A DNA stretch of 64,000 nucleotides from Diorhabda sublineata (taxonomy: Eukaryota; Arthropoda; Insecta; Coleoptera; Chrysomelidae): positions 33,139,385 through 33,203,384 of the forward strand of contig NC_079479.1 of the NCBI RefSeq assembly GCF_026230105.1, in the 5' to 3' direction. Made by a program: the position numbers and the translations under genes. Positions 23,876 to 37,400 of the stretch are shown one piece after another. The notes beneath the pieces are model-generated. The model ran no database searches, was not told the origin of the DNA, and worked only from the letters and a program-made list of their open reading frames with translations. How positions within the stretch are numbered: the stretch's first letter is position 1; the number at the start of each line of letters is the position of its first letter.

Positions 23876-25070
23876 AATTCTTTATGATCCTGTTTACATT
23901 GATTTGATACTCAAAGATAAAGTTGTCTTTAGAGACTGTCTGACAGACGGTCACTTGTCTGCAGAGACTGTATTTAACAAAAGCAAATCGTCGTTTGTCT
24001 TTATGGACTATCTTTTACGGAAACAAACGACAGAAACCTGTTTTTTTTTGGCTATTTGGTGATAATCTTTGGCACCGGCCAACTTTCAGTGAAGAAGTGT
24101 TTGGTACGCTATAAATTTTATCATTAATAGAGGGAGATGAATCAAGAATACCATAGAACTCTGAGAAAAGTGACATCCTAGAAAACCAAGGCATTATTTG
24201 TATCATCAAAGCTTGAACAATAATTCAATGTTAGTAAGTTGGAATGTATACAAGAGGGAGGCCACAAACGAGGCGGTTGAATAGGATCACGGATCCAAAT
24301 CAAGGGCCCGAATGTTATGGAGGTTCTTTATTGAGAAAGCCAATACCTACACGGGGCTGTAGTGCCGCGTGGTAAGGTAGTGCGCGTGATTTTGACCAAT
24401 AACTTTGTGTTTAGTTAAATCAGGAAAAAATGTAAAATTTCACGTAAGGAATATAATGAATATTCAAAAAATCCTCAATATTTATGCAAAAAACTAAAAG
24501 AAAACTTCTTCAAATTACATATTTAACCCAATAACAATTTTCGGAATTGCTATGTATGAAAAACTGACAAAAACTTGGGTTGGTTATTTATTTAATTAAA
24601 CCTTAAACGTCTACATGACTGGAAGAAAGTCATTTCGTAGCTACTGACTAATTCTGCACTGTATCTTCACTCAAACAACGGTATCGAACCTCAAAAACTT
24701 CGTTTACAAGAACGGTTTCAATAAACTCCTTAATCCAGCCACAACGCACAACTATTTTGAAAAAATATAATATACAATGAGAAATACCCACAGGGAAGGG
24801 AAACGCGGACTTGTAACTGTTCCTTGCAAAGTTCTTCGGTAGACGATTGCCAACTCGAACCTCACTACAAGCAATAATAATGTCCTTAACTCGAATATAG
24901 GGTTGCCTATAAGTAGGATCCAGAATGTACATTCATCTGATGACTTTTCGAGTTGCACTTATAAAGGAAACAGAGTGGAACTTTGGAGAAAGTCCTTTTC
25001 AAAAAGAAACCGTCATTTGTCTTTAGAGACTATATCTTTGGTTTTGGCTGCAATTAAATTTGGAGACACG
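23876..25070. other. No gene recognised
   Basis: Contains scattered copies of a GTCTTTAGAGACT-like motif (23,933, a variant at 23,997, and 25,018). Otherwise unremarkable. Confidence 0.4.
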
Positions 25071-25079
25071 ATGTCTTTA

Positions 25080-26270
25080 AGTTTAAAGGGCAAAAGGGTC
25101 GTATATAAAAGGCGTTACTAATATGTGAATAGTATATATCGGGTATGTATGAGTGTTTCGTTGATATAGGGCGTTCAAGGAGATCTGTAGAAGCAAGAAG
25201 ACGAAGCGCAAGGAGGGAGACCATCAGTCGAGGTGCACACTTACACAAACAAGCAGAATGTACCCACCCTAATACACCAAGATCGTCAATTAATGGTTCG
25301 AATAATAGCGAACAAATTAAATTCCAAACGCGCAAACTTTCCGGTAGATTTTACCACAAGAAAGTTTTGTGTATAAATAGTTTCTTTATTTCAGAAAGAA
25401 TGTATAGAACAGACAGGATCCTACGTTAGTAGATCACATTATAACAAGGTGATACAAGATAAGACCCCGAAACGAAGCTCCAGAATCAATAGTGATTATC
25501 TTCAAATGATCCAAGACCAAAAGTTGATCATCGTGGTTTAAATTTACAAATGAATGATTCTGACTATTATGCTTGCTATTGAATAGTTCAACTAGAATTA
25601 GTGGGAGCCACCGCAGTCGCCTGGGTGTTCTTACAAAAAACATGAGGGAACATGTCAACAGGGTATTGAAACTATGGTATCTTAGAACATTCTAGTCTAT
25701 GAAATATCTGCCCGTGATAATTTCAAGCGGATTAAAAAATGTCTTTACGATCAATCTCTATAAATTATTGATTCAGCGTCAAATTATGAAATCAGATTGG
25801 ATTTAATATCAGCTTTCAAAGTTTTCTCCTTTAATAAACTATAAGGTAATAAATTTGGCAAATGTTAGCTAAAAACGCAACCCCAACCGAGGTGGAAGTA
25901 AAATGTAGAGATAACCCGGAATTACTTGAAGTCAAGTACTAGGTAAATGTATATTTTATCGAGCAAAGCAATCTAGCAAATTCAATTTGTTCAGGATTAG
26001 TTTTAGATAGAGCAAGTAGCATTTGGTATTAGTTTCAAGATTTACAGGCATCGGTAATTTTAGCATTGTATGAAGAGAAATAGTTTTCGATACGTCTGAA
26101 GACATATTTCAACGAATTATCTAATAAATTATTCCTCTAAATACTATTTTATAATATACGAGATGATTTAATAATTATCTATAGAAATGAACAATTAACT
26201 AGAAAGAATATTCGAAATACTGAGTCTATATTCATCAAAGAAATGCTTTCTTAATTATTTGTATAACGAA
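25080..26270 (+). mobile_element. Possible decayed Ty3/gypsy-like LTR and gag
   Basis: GTCGTATATAAAAGGCG (25,098) has a TATA-like core followed by a sequence ending GTGTATAAATAG-TTTCTTTATTTC (25,368-25,393), the layout of an insect LTR. About 600 bp later a frame reads CSGLVLDRASSIWY and, after stops, FNELSNK, vaguely like the central gag motif of Ty3-type elements. No second LTR, protease or RT was found. Weak call. Confidence 0.25.
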
Positions 26271-26274
26271 AACG

Positions 26275-28372
26275 AATTCAATAGCTTCGATTATTATTGG
26301 AAATTGCTGTACTTTATCTTTTGGATTACTCGGTACCTTATTGTTTGCTATTTTTGACGCCGTGTTTTAACACCACGACAAACTGTATTTAAGATTTGCC
26401 AAAAACAGAAAGAAATGTAAATTTATTTTTTCGCGAGCGATATATTTTACAAAACAATATGGCAACAGTGTCACCATACGAGTCATAAAGTCTGAAACGG
26501 CGTGCTCTAGGCTTGTGCTGGACTTGTAAGAAAAATTGGAATCGGCAAATCCACCAATGAGCCTACTTGCAAGACAACGTCTGCATAGATGTATAAATAC
26601 CTGTCATGAGACATTTTCCCGCTTGAAATTTCATGAATTTACTACACTTTTATGATGATATTACAAGTATAATGAAACCAAGTTATTTTTTAAGTATAGT
26701 AACATTATGAATATACTTATTGTAATCATTTACCTAATAAAAATATAGTATCTACTCATTTGTATACATTTTTATTACTTATTTTAATTATTTTTCATAT
26801 TCACGCAACGATGTCAGACTTAAAACAAAAATAATTCGGAAATATAAAACAGTGAGGTTATATTGAAAATAACGATCATAAATAAAATATAGAAATTGAA
26901 CTTATCTTTGAATTATAAACAGAAATTGTTTTTGGAGTTATCTGTGATAAGCTAAACGAAAAATATTTTCAAAAACTACCCATTTCGTAACGATATAAAA
27001 CATAAAAAATTTATCTTAATGTTATTTAATAACGTAACGCATGTTATAAAATCACGCCATCACCCATCTCGTTTACAACATTATACTAGAGTTATCGCCA
27101 CTGTCCGATGTTTGCGCACGCAGCGACGCTAGGAGCCAAGACGCCACACGAACTCAACAGGCTCATGCCGTACCGCCGAGTCTTAGGTAGAAATGGCAAA
27201 TACAACTCACAAAAACAACATAAACTTACTAAATACTCACCTAGTTTTATATAGTATTCACAAAACACTAAATATAATTTGATATTTAACAATTTTTTTT
27301 TATTTATTCACTCTGTTTACGAAATTATTTGACGAAACATGACAGATTATCAACGAGACGTGCTGTTACTATATGATAGAGAGACGGTTTCAGGCGGTGT
27401 TGCCAGTTGTAGGATTTAAATCGAAGGTGGTTATTACATTAAATTTTCTAAACAAGATTTTTTTATTTATTAATCTTATTTATGCGGAAATACTTAAAAT
27501 TAAATTTAATAATTGAGTTTGCGAATATTTTACTGGGCTAATTATTGTAGAAATACAAATATAATTTTTTGTGGACAAAGTACTCAATGACATATATTCT
27601 AAAAGAGGTAGTAAAGAATGAAATTAACACTTTTTACAAAATGTAGTTATAACGAATTTATTAACGCAAATATAGTGAACAACTTTATAACAACAAGTAT
27701 AATTGAGAACAAAATAGATACGAAAGTATATATGCTAATTGATTTATTTTAACTTTCAAACATACATAATTTTTAAAAATCACTGTATATGTTACAACAA
27801 TTACATACAGATTATGAAAGAATAGCCAAGGGCATTTCATATAATAGAATACAGATGATAAATTATAAAGAAACTATGCTGCTGTAATAAGCTAATTTTC
27901 AGTTTCATTGTCGTATAATGTTGAAAAACATTTTTTAATAGTATCACGTGACAAAATATAAAAATTCTGTAAATTGAAAATATTGGTGATAATTCGATGC
28001 AGTCAAGTTGAGTATATAGTAGAAAACTAGGCAACGCTGCACCCGTCGGAATCTTGCTCGTCGGTACGCCCGAAGCGTCTCGACAGCGATCGTCGACAAC
28101 AAGTGGTCGTTCATGCTAAGGCGTCTTCTTTGTTGTATTTGGCTCAGCGTAGTTCTTTGATTGATTCAAGTATGAGACGTATTTCATAATATGAGTTTCA
28201 AAAATTTATTAATTATGTACTTCCTGTATCACTTGAACTACCTATTAATATTTTCATAATATAACGACTTAGAAATTCAACATTATAGGTATGATATCTT
28301 AGATACGAAAGAATAGTAAATAATAATGCAGAAATTAGATGAATGTAGAAAAAGAATAGGACGTTGGTAGGT
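26275..28372. other. No gene; two GC-richer patches
   Basis: AT-rich apart from 27,095-27,190 and 28,025-28,110, where CpG-containing sequence appears. The first patch has a GTGAGT donor-like site on the minus strand near 27,240. Either patch could be a non-coding exon or promoter, but nothing decides it. Confidence 0.3.
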
Positions 28373-28376
28373 CTTC

Positions 28377-30122
28377 GGACTTTGCTGGATCCCACATTAT
28401 TGGAAATACGTGGCACCAAACTTGCTCAAATATTGATGAAAAACGTATGTATGTTCATAAAATCGTCCACTCCAAAATTATAGCAGCATTGAGCTGAATT
28501 TCTAGATAGATATTTGTGAAGGTCAGAGGTATCTAGAAAAAATTCGGGACTTGGCTAGATGCCACAGTATTGGAAATACGTGGCAACAAACTTGCTCAAA
28601 TATTGATGAAAAACGTATGTATGTTCATAAAATCGTCCACTCCAAAATTATAGAAGCATTGAGCTGAATTTCTAGATAGATGTTTGTGAAGGTCAGAGGT
28701 ATCTAGAAAAAATTCGGGACTTGGCTAGATGCCACAGTATTGGAAATACGTGGCAACAAACTTGCTCAAATATTGATGAAAAACGTATGTATGTTCATAA
28801 AATCGTCCACTCCAAAATTATAAAAGCATTGAGCTGAATTTCTAGATAGATGTTTGTGAAGGTCAAAAGTATGTAGAAAAAATTCGGGACTTGGCTAGAT
28901 GACACAGTATTGGAAATACGTGGCAACAAACTTGCTCAAATATTGATGAAAAACATATGAATGTTTATAAAATAGCCCACGCCTTAATTATAGCAGCATT
29001 GAGCTGAATTTCTGGATAGATGTTTGTGAAGGTCAAATATATCTAGAAAAAATTTGGGACATTGCTAGATGCCACAGTATTGGAAATACGTGGCAGCAAA
29101 CTTGCTCAAATTTTGATGAAAAACATATGAATGTTTATAAAATAGCCCACGCCTTAATTATAGCAGCATTGAGCTGAATTTCTGAATAGATGTTTGTGAA
29201 GGTCAGAGGTATCTAGAAAAAATTCGGGACTTGGCTAGATGCCACAGTATTGGAAATACGTGGCAGCAAACTTGCTCAAATTTTGATGAAAAACATATGA
29301 ATGTTTATAAAATAGCCCACGCCTTAATTATAGCAGCATTGAGCTGAATTTCTGAATAGATGTTTGTGAAGGTCAAATGTATGAAAAAAAATTCGGGACT
29401 TTGCTAGATGCCACAATATTGGAAATACGTGGCAACAAACTTGCTCAAATATTGATGAAAAACGTATGTGTGTTCATAAAATCACCCACTCCAAAATTAT
29501 AACAGCATTGAGCTGAATTTCTAGATAGATATTTGTGAAGGTCAGAGGTATCTAGAAAAAATTCGGGACATTGCTAGATGCCACAGTATTGGAAATACGT
29601 GGCAACAAACTTGCTCAAATATTGATGAAAAACATATGAATGTTTATAAAATAGCCCACGCCTTAATTATAGCAGCATTGAGCTGAATTTCTGGATAGAT
29701 GTTTGTGAAGGTCAAATGTATGAAGAAAAAATTCGGGACTTTGCTAGATGCCACAGTATTGGAAATACTTGGCAGCAAACTCGCTCAAATTTTGATGAAA
29801 AACATATGAATGTTTATAAAATCATCCACTCCAAAATTATAGCAGCATTGAGCTGAATTTCTAGATAGATATTTGTGAAGGCCAGATGTATGTGAAAAAA
29901 AATCGAGACTTTGATGGATCCCAGAATATTGGAAATACGTGGTACCAAACTTGCTCAAATATTGATGAAAAACGTATGTATGTTCATAAAATCATTCACT
30001 CCAAAATTATAAAAGCATTGAGCTGAATTTCTTGATAGATGTTTGTGAAGGTCAAATATATCTAGAAAAAATTTGGGACATTGCTAGATGCCACAGTATT
30101 GGAAAGACGTGGCACCAAACTT
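28377..30122. repeat. Satellite array, 170-bp unit, about 10.3 copies
   Basis: TGGAAATACG recurs at 28401, 28571, 28741, 28911, 29081, 29251, 29420, 29590, 29760 and 29930, with a variant at about 30100. Two sequence classes exist. Class A has CGTATGTATGTTCATAAAAT with CCACTCCAAAATTAT. Class B has CATATGAATGTTTATAAAAT with CCACGCCTTAATTAT. The order is A A A B B B A B, then a unit that is B on the left and A on the right, then A and a partial copy. No coding potential. Confidence 0.97.
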
Positions 30123-30124
30123 GT

Positions 30125-30556
30125 TTTGTATAAAAAATTATTGATAAAAAAATATGGTTTTTATCCTAGCTGGAAAATTTAAAATAGACAGTGTGTCTCA
30201 TATGTAAAATTTCCTGTGTCTCAATTTAAACTTATTATTATCAATCAACTTCCATTTTTATTATTAACATCACATTAAAATATTTTATCTGAAAATTTAG
30301 AATCCCGTTAGAATAAAAAAAAATTATTGACCGCTTGGAAGAAATTCTATCTTGTCGATATACAACGCAATACTGTTATGTCAGCAAATCTTGAAACCAA
30401 CATGGACATATGGTATTTAGCTTTGGGGATGCGCCGGGTCAAAGTAACTTATTTATAATACAGACTTCAGAGCAAAGTATTAATGAATATATTCAACGCT
30501 CCTCAGTGGCGGCACTACACGTGGACGTCAGCGATATCTGGTTTGTGAAAAAACAC
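30125..30556. other. No gene; probably part of the adjacent hAT remnant on its right side
   Basis: AT-rich at first. GGGATGCGCCGGGTCAAAGT (30,427) and CTCAGTGGCGGCACTACAC (30,502) are GC-richer and may be hAT-derived. Confidence 0.3.
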
Positions 30557-30736
30557 TCAAAATGACAAACTTGTAGCCTCACTGATTTTTTTCACGATTG
30601 TGTCATCTTCAACTGACAGAACGCTTAATGTAGATTATTTGTATTGACTCATTGTGTGTCTCAAGAAGGGTTCAATCTGTTTTAACTTTGAGAAGCTTCT
30701 TTCAGTGGAAACTGTACTGACTGGAACTGTGAGCAA
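30557..30736 (-). pseudogene. hAT transposase C-terminal dimerisation domain remnant
   Basis: The minus-strand frame reads LLTVPVSTVSTERSFSKLKQ, then FLRHTMSQYK-stop and LSVLSVEDDTIVKKI, ending at a stop at 30,557. The ERSFSKLK / LR-TM-Q / L-L-SIE pattern is the hAT C-terminal dimerisation domain. One internal stop, and nothing upstream of it encodes the catalytic core. hAT family is strongly supported. Confidence 0.8.
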
Positions 30737-30739
30737 GGT

Positions 30740-32140
30740 TTTTCGAGTGCCTAGACTACCGTCCATCGGTAGTCGCGAACCTAGCGTTGCCACTGCAGAC
30801 ATTCAGCGGGATTAAAAAATGAACAGAATGTTACCAAATGAGGAAAAAGTCATGTGGATGCTGAGGCTATCCAGCTCCAGAACAACAACGATTTAGTAAG
30901 AAGAAATCCTTTGAGTTAGTGTCAAAAAAAGAGTATACTGCTAGAAGGAAATCAGAACTGGTGAGTAGAATTTACTGATTAAAGGAAAACAACTAGCGGT
31001 GATAGAAAAAAGATCGAAAAGATGGAGGAGACATGAATATGAAAATTTTGCTGGTGAAAATGTTTATATTCTGATTTTAAGGTCCTAAAATCAAGTCACT
31101 CCACGGTATAAAGAATCCCATGTCCTATTTTGAGTATTAATATGGGAATGACATAACCTTAAAGCTCGAATTATTTTTACTTGTGTATTATTTAGAGAAA
31201 TGTCGTTATTGAACAATTTTACTGACGATACTTCATCGTCTAATTTGTTTCGCAAACTTTTATTATAATCTTAAAAACTTTTCTTATTTCAATTTTATGA
31301 AAGAGACCTACTTTCCCTATTTCATACTACATTGATATTATGTTTCATCATAAAGTTTTAAGAACGACACGGGGGAGTGTTACAAAATGTAATGTTTCAG
31401 TATTTTTCATGATTTTTAAGGTAAATATTTGCCGTCACGTAAAAAATTAGGAAACTCCTTTGGTATAAGCATCTGTATCAAAATTTAATATTTTAACCGA
31501 AGATGTTGACTTTTTGATTCTAATTAAAAACACTTGATCATACATATAATTATTTCATGTACAAATAATTGTCTTAATTTATGTATGAGCCTCACAAACC
31601 ATACAGATAAATTATACTACACTTAACTGGATTGCCACTTCACCCTTCGACCACCTTAGTACTTATTAAGATCGAAATCGATCAATATAGAAACAAGATC
31701 ACTTTTTAAACAATAATTCATTGCACCAAATTGATTATACCTGACAAGAAATGTCAAAAATAATCCAATTATTAAGCTCTAATTCAATTAAAAAGTTAAT
31801 TCGTGAAGATTTGCAACTCCTTTGAAATTTTATACAACTTGGGGGTAAGTCTGATGATTTTTAAGGTCAATCGATCACGTGAAGGATTTTATTTCATTAT
31901 TAACAGTCTTCTACAAATAATTTCGAACGAGGATTTTTCTTTTCCCTTCTACCTTTTGTATCCAATGTTTCAATTTTTTACTATATTCTTTCGTACCTCT
32001 CCATTCCTATTCATCCCCTATTTGCTTATTTCTATATTTATTTAAGTCTACTTCCTCTCTGAAGATGGGTCCATATTAGTTCCTTTCATTCCATTTCAAT
32101 TATGTTTCATTTGGCCTCCTCCTTCTTCCTCAATGTCCAA
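30740..32140. other. No gene recognised
   Basis: AT-rich. A pyrimidine-rich stretch at 31,900-32,120 on the plus strand would be A-rich on the minus strand, as expected 3' of the LINE fragment that follows. Confidence 0.4.
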
Positions 32141-32144
32141 TTTT

Positions 32145-32663
32145 ATCTAAAGATCGAGAATAACAGGTTAAACCCTATTACATTCGAGTTGCTTTGCTCG
32201 AGAGGTGTTTGCAATAAAAGGATGGCTGTTGATCTTGAATTTCTGTAGGTCGAAGTTTTCGCGAAAGACGTTCTTTGGTATCTGATTCCACAAGCTTGCA
32301 CTCCTCCAAAAGAAGGAGTTTTGTTCTCATCGGGATTATGTTGCATCTGACGAGGTAGTGTAGGTAAAACAGAGTCAACTCAGGAAACTTTTTTCTATGC
32401 CCTAAGCTATGGAGGATTCGGATGAAGTCAGCTCTATAGAGTCCTGCATCCTCAGGATATGTTTGAGAACCAAGATGTGCGAGCAATACACCAAAGATGA
32501 ACGAATCTGGGCTATGTAGAGCATTAGAGGTTCTTGATGTTTCTTGAAGTTTTAGTGAAGCTGCCTCAGCTAATTTGCGATGATGTACCAATTTGGCAAT
32601 TACAGTTCCAATCTTCTTTGCAACAACAGCAGCCTGGGTCTTTGCTGCGTTGAAATGAATCAA
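32145..32663 (-). pseudogene. Non-LTR retrotransposon ORF2 C-terminal region
   Basis: The minus strand reads IHFNAAKTQAAVVAKK, the motif just after the RT palm in jockey-like ORF2 proteins. It continues with LAEAASLKL and then SLGHRKKFPELTLFYLHYL, the conserved HRR-V-L-LFY block. A second frame takes over near the 3' end. The frame is open for 161 codons but lacks the catalytic RT part and an initiator context, so this is a fragment. Confidence 0.55.
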
Positions 32664-32664
32664 A

Positions 32665-34736
32665 TTACTTCACTTCTAAGTAAATATCTTTATGTCCAAA
32701 GGTGGTTTTGTTGTCTTGTGTAGTACAGTCTCGTTGATTAATTCTTCCTATTTCCGCAAATATCCTCCTTACCTCTTTTATATAGTTTATATGTATATTC
32801 TATTCTTCCCAGTGTTTCGTTTTTGCATTTTATTACAATTTATTACAATTCAAAAATAATCAAAAATGTATAAACACAGAAATGCCCCTCTTGATATGAG
32901 AATCAACTCGATTCACTAATTTTTAAAGAAATTCTCTTTGGGACACTGTGTAAGGAAAATTTGCCAAATTACGAGACTAAAAAAGATGAGAAACTAAACT
33001 GAAATCAGTTTTTCAAACTAACTAACAAATTACATTCACTGCAGTATTTTCTGATTTCCGATAAGCTATAAATAATGAGGTTACATTTTCCGACTGGTTC
33101 TCATTTGGCAAGGGCCCTTCAAAATTAGACTGAAACGGAATAAGAGACCGAGAGAAATACATATCTGAGTTATTGCATTTGTAATTTAGCATTTAGTGAA
33201 ACCAGGGCATTTTCAGTTTTTATTTATCTTAGAGCGGCTGGCTATTAGGATCGAAATTACGTACGGGGAATTGAAAAGAGAATGTTCGATAAACAAAAAA
33301 TTTTATTCCATTATTTATAGTGATACAACCAATAGTTTGTAAGCATGATATGGAAAAAAAACTAAACCATATAGAGCTCTGTAATTTCTCTCAAAATCAA
33401 GGTATCGAAATAAGGAAGTAAACATTCTTTTCTACAAAGGGTGTTCTAAATAAAAATCTATTTCCCATTCACTAGATTATGAGCGTTTTCGTAGTGAGAT
33501 TGTGGCAAAATTAAACACCAAGTGTACTAACTCTAATATATTTCCGGGTTTTCCAATACTTCATCGTCTAGGAATTAATTATTTAAGAATTGCGGTGTAG
33601 CATATATTCATATTTATTTTAAAGAAAGCAACATATTTTTTATTGCATTTAGTTATGTCATTTAATAATTAATCATAATTGTGCACCAATATTCAGTATT
33701 TCGATATCAAGAGACAAATTTTTATCTATACCTCGTACGTATTCAGCCGGCCATTAGTTTCAAAATTAAAATATACATCACTTGCGAATACTCGAAACAA
33801 TAACAAACGGCGTTGCGTTTCTTACAATATTAAACTATAAAATTTATGATGGGTTATAAAGAATGGGGCTACATTCGCCATTAGCACGGAAACTTTCTTT
33901 TTTATTGCTGCCCACAGTGTTGAATGTTAGACATTTTGATTTTTCTGGGTGTAAATTACAACTAATTTCTTCCTTTCCAGAAAGTCCTAAATTATCCACT
34001 GTTTGGTTAAAGTATATATAGCGTAGTTACGAAAATTATAATATCCAATATCCAGAACAAAATGATTTACCTTACAATTAATAAATAATTTTTGAAGTTA
34101 ATTCTATTATTTTATCGATTAAAAATTCGTATTATAATGCGATTGCTGGTGAAGTCCCTAACCGGTTATATCTGCCCAGAGGTGTGTGCAGAATTGGTAT
34201 GCGGTTTGAATAGTTTCAGAGTGTCATTAGTTCATTTTTATATTGGTTTCATGTAGCTGGTATTCCTTTAGCTTGCTTAAAGGATATTCTTCCTAAGAAA
34301 CGTGCTTTAACCAATTGCTTTCAACGCTTCTATGACTGTTAAAGATGCTATGACAAATGGTGTGGGAAAATCAAATGTTCCCAACATTTCGAAACTCTCG
34401 ATAAAGAAAATAAAACTCCAATGGAAGACAACTCCATGAACTGATGACATTTTAATAACATGTAGCAATCTAAACCTAAAAAAGAGAAGCATAGACCTTT
34501 GAAGGGATTTTCTGGTTATATCTTTGAATGAGTAGCTCAATTGGTTGGAAAGTTTGTAATATTGACGATTGAATAAAACGGATTTTCTTGCTGAATTCTT
34601 TCATATAGATTGTACGACTTTTCCATTAAACATGACTTTGCCATTTGTCACAATTCAGAAGAATAAAAGTACTCGAACGTCCTGGTGGTTCACCTAACGT
34701 AATTCAATACACTTAAGATATATCCTCAAGAGACGT
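32665..34736. other. No gene recognised
   Basis: AT-rich; nothing identifiable. Confidence 0.45.
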
Positions 34737-34739
34737 TTA

Positions 34740-35322
34740 GGGGGCGTTCAAGCATTACGTAATGCAATTTCGTAACATTTTTTTATTTTAATAAAAAATT
34801 AGGCAGGTAGAATCCTCGGAAATTGGTAACCCTTTTCGTTTATGTTTTAAGGAGAATCCCTGGATTGTATTATACGTTACTTTTATTTTTTGAGTTGGAG
34901 ACGCTTTCGTTTATTTTTCGGGGAATCCCTCGACTGTGTGTACGTAATTTTCATTTTATTATCGACGATCGATGTCAGTATTCATTAAACTTTACATAGA
35001 AGTACTGTTGTCAGTGTTGTTAAATGGTAAATGAATATTGTAAAGTCCTCGAAAACAATTGATTAGTTCTTGGCATATAAAAGTTGTTATACTAACTTGC
35101 CAGCTCAATTGTGTCAAAAAAATTGCAACGAAATTTGGAAAAAGGTTAAAGAACAACTAAAAAACAAAGAAAAGTTTGTTGAACATATAAACGAGGTTAT
35201 AAAAGAGTTGAAGGTGAAGTGCACGAAGAAGAAAGCAACGATGCTTAGTTATTTTACACAAGTAACGTATATATAATCGAAAATCTTGAAAAATTGCGTT
35301 AAGTAATACTTGGAACGCTCCC
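34740..35322. mobile_element. Non-autonomous PIF/Harbinger-like element with TTA target duplication
   Basis: The left end GGGGGCGTTCAAGCATTACG and the right end (reverse complement) GGGAGCGTTCCAAGTATTAC form matched terminal repeats of about 28 bp. TTA flanks both ends (34,737-34,739 and 35,323-35,325), as in PIF/Harbinger-type insertions. Inside, 35,070-35,276 has a 68-codon Lys-rich frame that starts from a non-ATG codon in the predicted form; its origin is unknown. Size 583 bp. Confidence 0.65.
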
Positions 35323-35411
35323 TTAGCTGGATTTAGATAGATTGCACTACAGAAAAAAAATTGTAATAAGTGTGGTTCCTGAATGATATTCTAACCAAGA
35401 AATCTGATCGT

Positions 35412-36230
35412 TTATAATTTGAGCACATTTTTCGTTACATTCTCACACATTTCCCGCGGTATTTCATTAATTTCATCACGAATAGTTTGTTTGAGTTGCT
35501 CCAGCGTTTCTGGTTTGTTTGTATAAACTTTGCTTTCCAGATATCGCCACAAAAAGAAGTCCGGAGCAGTAAAATCAGGCGACCGTGAAGCCAATCGATA
35601 TCATTTCTTGAAATAAGTTGTTGTGGGAAGAGGTCTCGCAGTAATTCCGTTGTAATCCTGGTTGTATACGATGTGGCACCGTCTTATTAATACCACATGT
35701 TAATCAAGCTTAAAACATTTAGTCGTGGCGTTAAAAAGTTTTCAATCAAATCACGATATCGCTCCTCATTGACAGTTACCGTTCAGTTTTAAAGAAGTAA
35801 GGTCCAATGATTCCTGACCAAATTGCACACCAGACTGTCACTTTTAATGGATGCAAAGGTGACTGATGAATAAATTTGAGGGTTTTCCATTACCCAGAAC
35901 CGACTATTCTGTTTATTCACATATTCATTCAAATGAAAATGTGCCTATTCCCTCATGATATGATTTTTTTAATGAAAATCGGGGTTGTCATGGGCGAGCT
36001 GTATCATTGGCATTTGTACGGCGGCTTCTGAAAGAAGTTCTTGTGTCAACTGAATCTTAAATGGAAACAAATGCAAATCATTGTCCAAAATTTTGGCTAA
36101 AGTTGTTCTTTGAAGACCAAGCTCCTGAGCACGGCGTCTCGAATTGAGGTTGATGGATTGTTTCGAACACTAAATAGCGTAAAGCTTTCTTATCGTCACA
36201 GTAATCGATGATTGATTTTGATAAAATGTT
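35412..36230 (-). pseudogene. IS630/mariner-superfamily transposase pseudogene
   Basis: Reading leftwards on the minus strand: QNQSSITVTIRKLYA (N-terminal HTH), GLQRTTLAKILDNDLHLFP and FKIQLTQELLSEAA, then DNPDFH, HFHLNEYVNKQNSRFW, a TVNEERYRDLIENF block, QDGATSYT (second catalytic Asp), LISRNDIDW, and finally SPDFTAPDFFLWRYLESKVY to EIPREMCENV near 35,412. Order and spacing fit the abundant insect family with QDGATCHTA and PPRSCDLTPLDFFLW signatures. The first catalytic Asp region is replaced by MRE-stop-A, and several stops and frameshifts are present. Confidence 0.8.
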
Positions 36231-36234
36231 TTAA

Positions 36235-37400
36235 CGATTAAAACACGTCGGTTTACCGATTATTTTTCCACGTCTCTACCTCACGACTGCCACAAATGAA
36301 CTGTCAACACTAATGTTTACCAAAATTGCGGCAAAACAAAGTAGTATACCTTCCCGGCGAACACCAGTTTTAAAAAATAATAATTCACTTCCCGACTATT
36401 GCGAATCCTTTCAATTAACAAGTAATTGTTCGGATCTGTTTCTAAAATTTAAACAGGCGAATCAAATTTCTTGAATAAGACAACTGGGCAATACTTCCTC
36501 AAGAAGATAGAGACCTATAAATATTTCCTTGTGCATTGTAAATAACCCTAAACGCGCAGACTACAAACTTATGAATTATTTCACTTCATTTATGCAATAT
36601 TAAAGATGCAATTTGAATAGAGTTCGCTCTTCTATGCCAATCCGTTCAGTAAATAATTCAATTGTTTGAGAATGGCCTGAGAAATGGTGCCTTGAATGTA
36701 TTGTTTAATATTAACACAGCTCCTCAAAGTACACTCTAAAGACGCTAATTTTATATCGTCCTATGGATCTTTACAACGGCTCTTATTATTTTTTCAGTAT
36801 CCGTATTTAAATTAGAGAATATAAGATATTCGATAATATAACGGTTCAGTAACAGCGGAAAATTACTTATTTTCTTCTAAGATCGATAGCATTACAAATT
36901 TCTTGTTAACAGTGATATTAGACAGACGGAATTATCAGTTTTTATATTTTCTATAACATAATCATTTAAATTGCCAGGTGTTTGTCGACTTTAAATTCAA
37001 CAATGGAATCAACTCACACAAACAAAAACCTCGTAAGCTTTTATTTTTTAAATGGGACTAAGAGATGGGGAAAGGTTGGAAAAAGTATATAGAGGTTAAA
37101 GGAGACTATATAATCCAATTTGATCCCGGTTGTTTCGGGTTGTTACATTCAAATTGTGCACGTAATCGGCATCGGTAACATTTGTTTCTTAAATTGGTAC
37201 TTTTTTGATCTCCCGTGTAAAGTTTGAAGGCCTTAATATCTCAACTATCGTATGATTGTCAACTGTTTGGAAAAACAAAGTTGAGCAGCGAGTTTGTTTC
37301 AATTTTTCTGTTTCCAACGAAAATATTGAGAAATCGAACGCACGTATTTGATTGGCACAAAGCATTCAGCTAAATGCTTTGCTTTTTAACTAATACTTTC
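36235..37400. other. No gene recognised
   Basis: Right flank of the transposase pseudogene, then AT-rich DNA. No assignable feature. Confidence 0.45.

Noticed and set aside
23876..25100. LTR pair suggested by repeated GTCTTTAGAGACT motifs near 23.93-24.0 and 25.02 kb
   Set aside because: Similarity is limited to the short motif, and no matching long terminal repeats or target duplication were seen.
27092..27292. Minus-strand frame in the GC-richer patch
   Set aside because: A short frame without domain. The GTGAGT donor-like site alone does not establish an exon.
20422..30122. CRISPR array
   Set aside because: Repeats are contiguous 170- and 286-bp satellite units with no short-repeat/unique-spacer alternation, and the DNA is eukaryotic.
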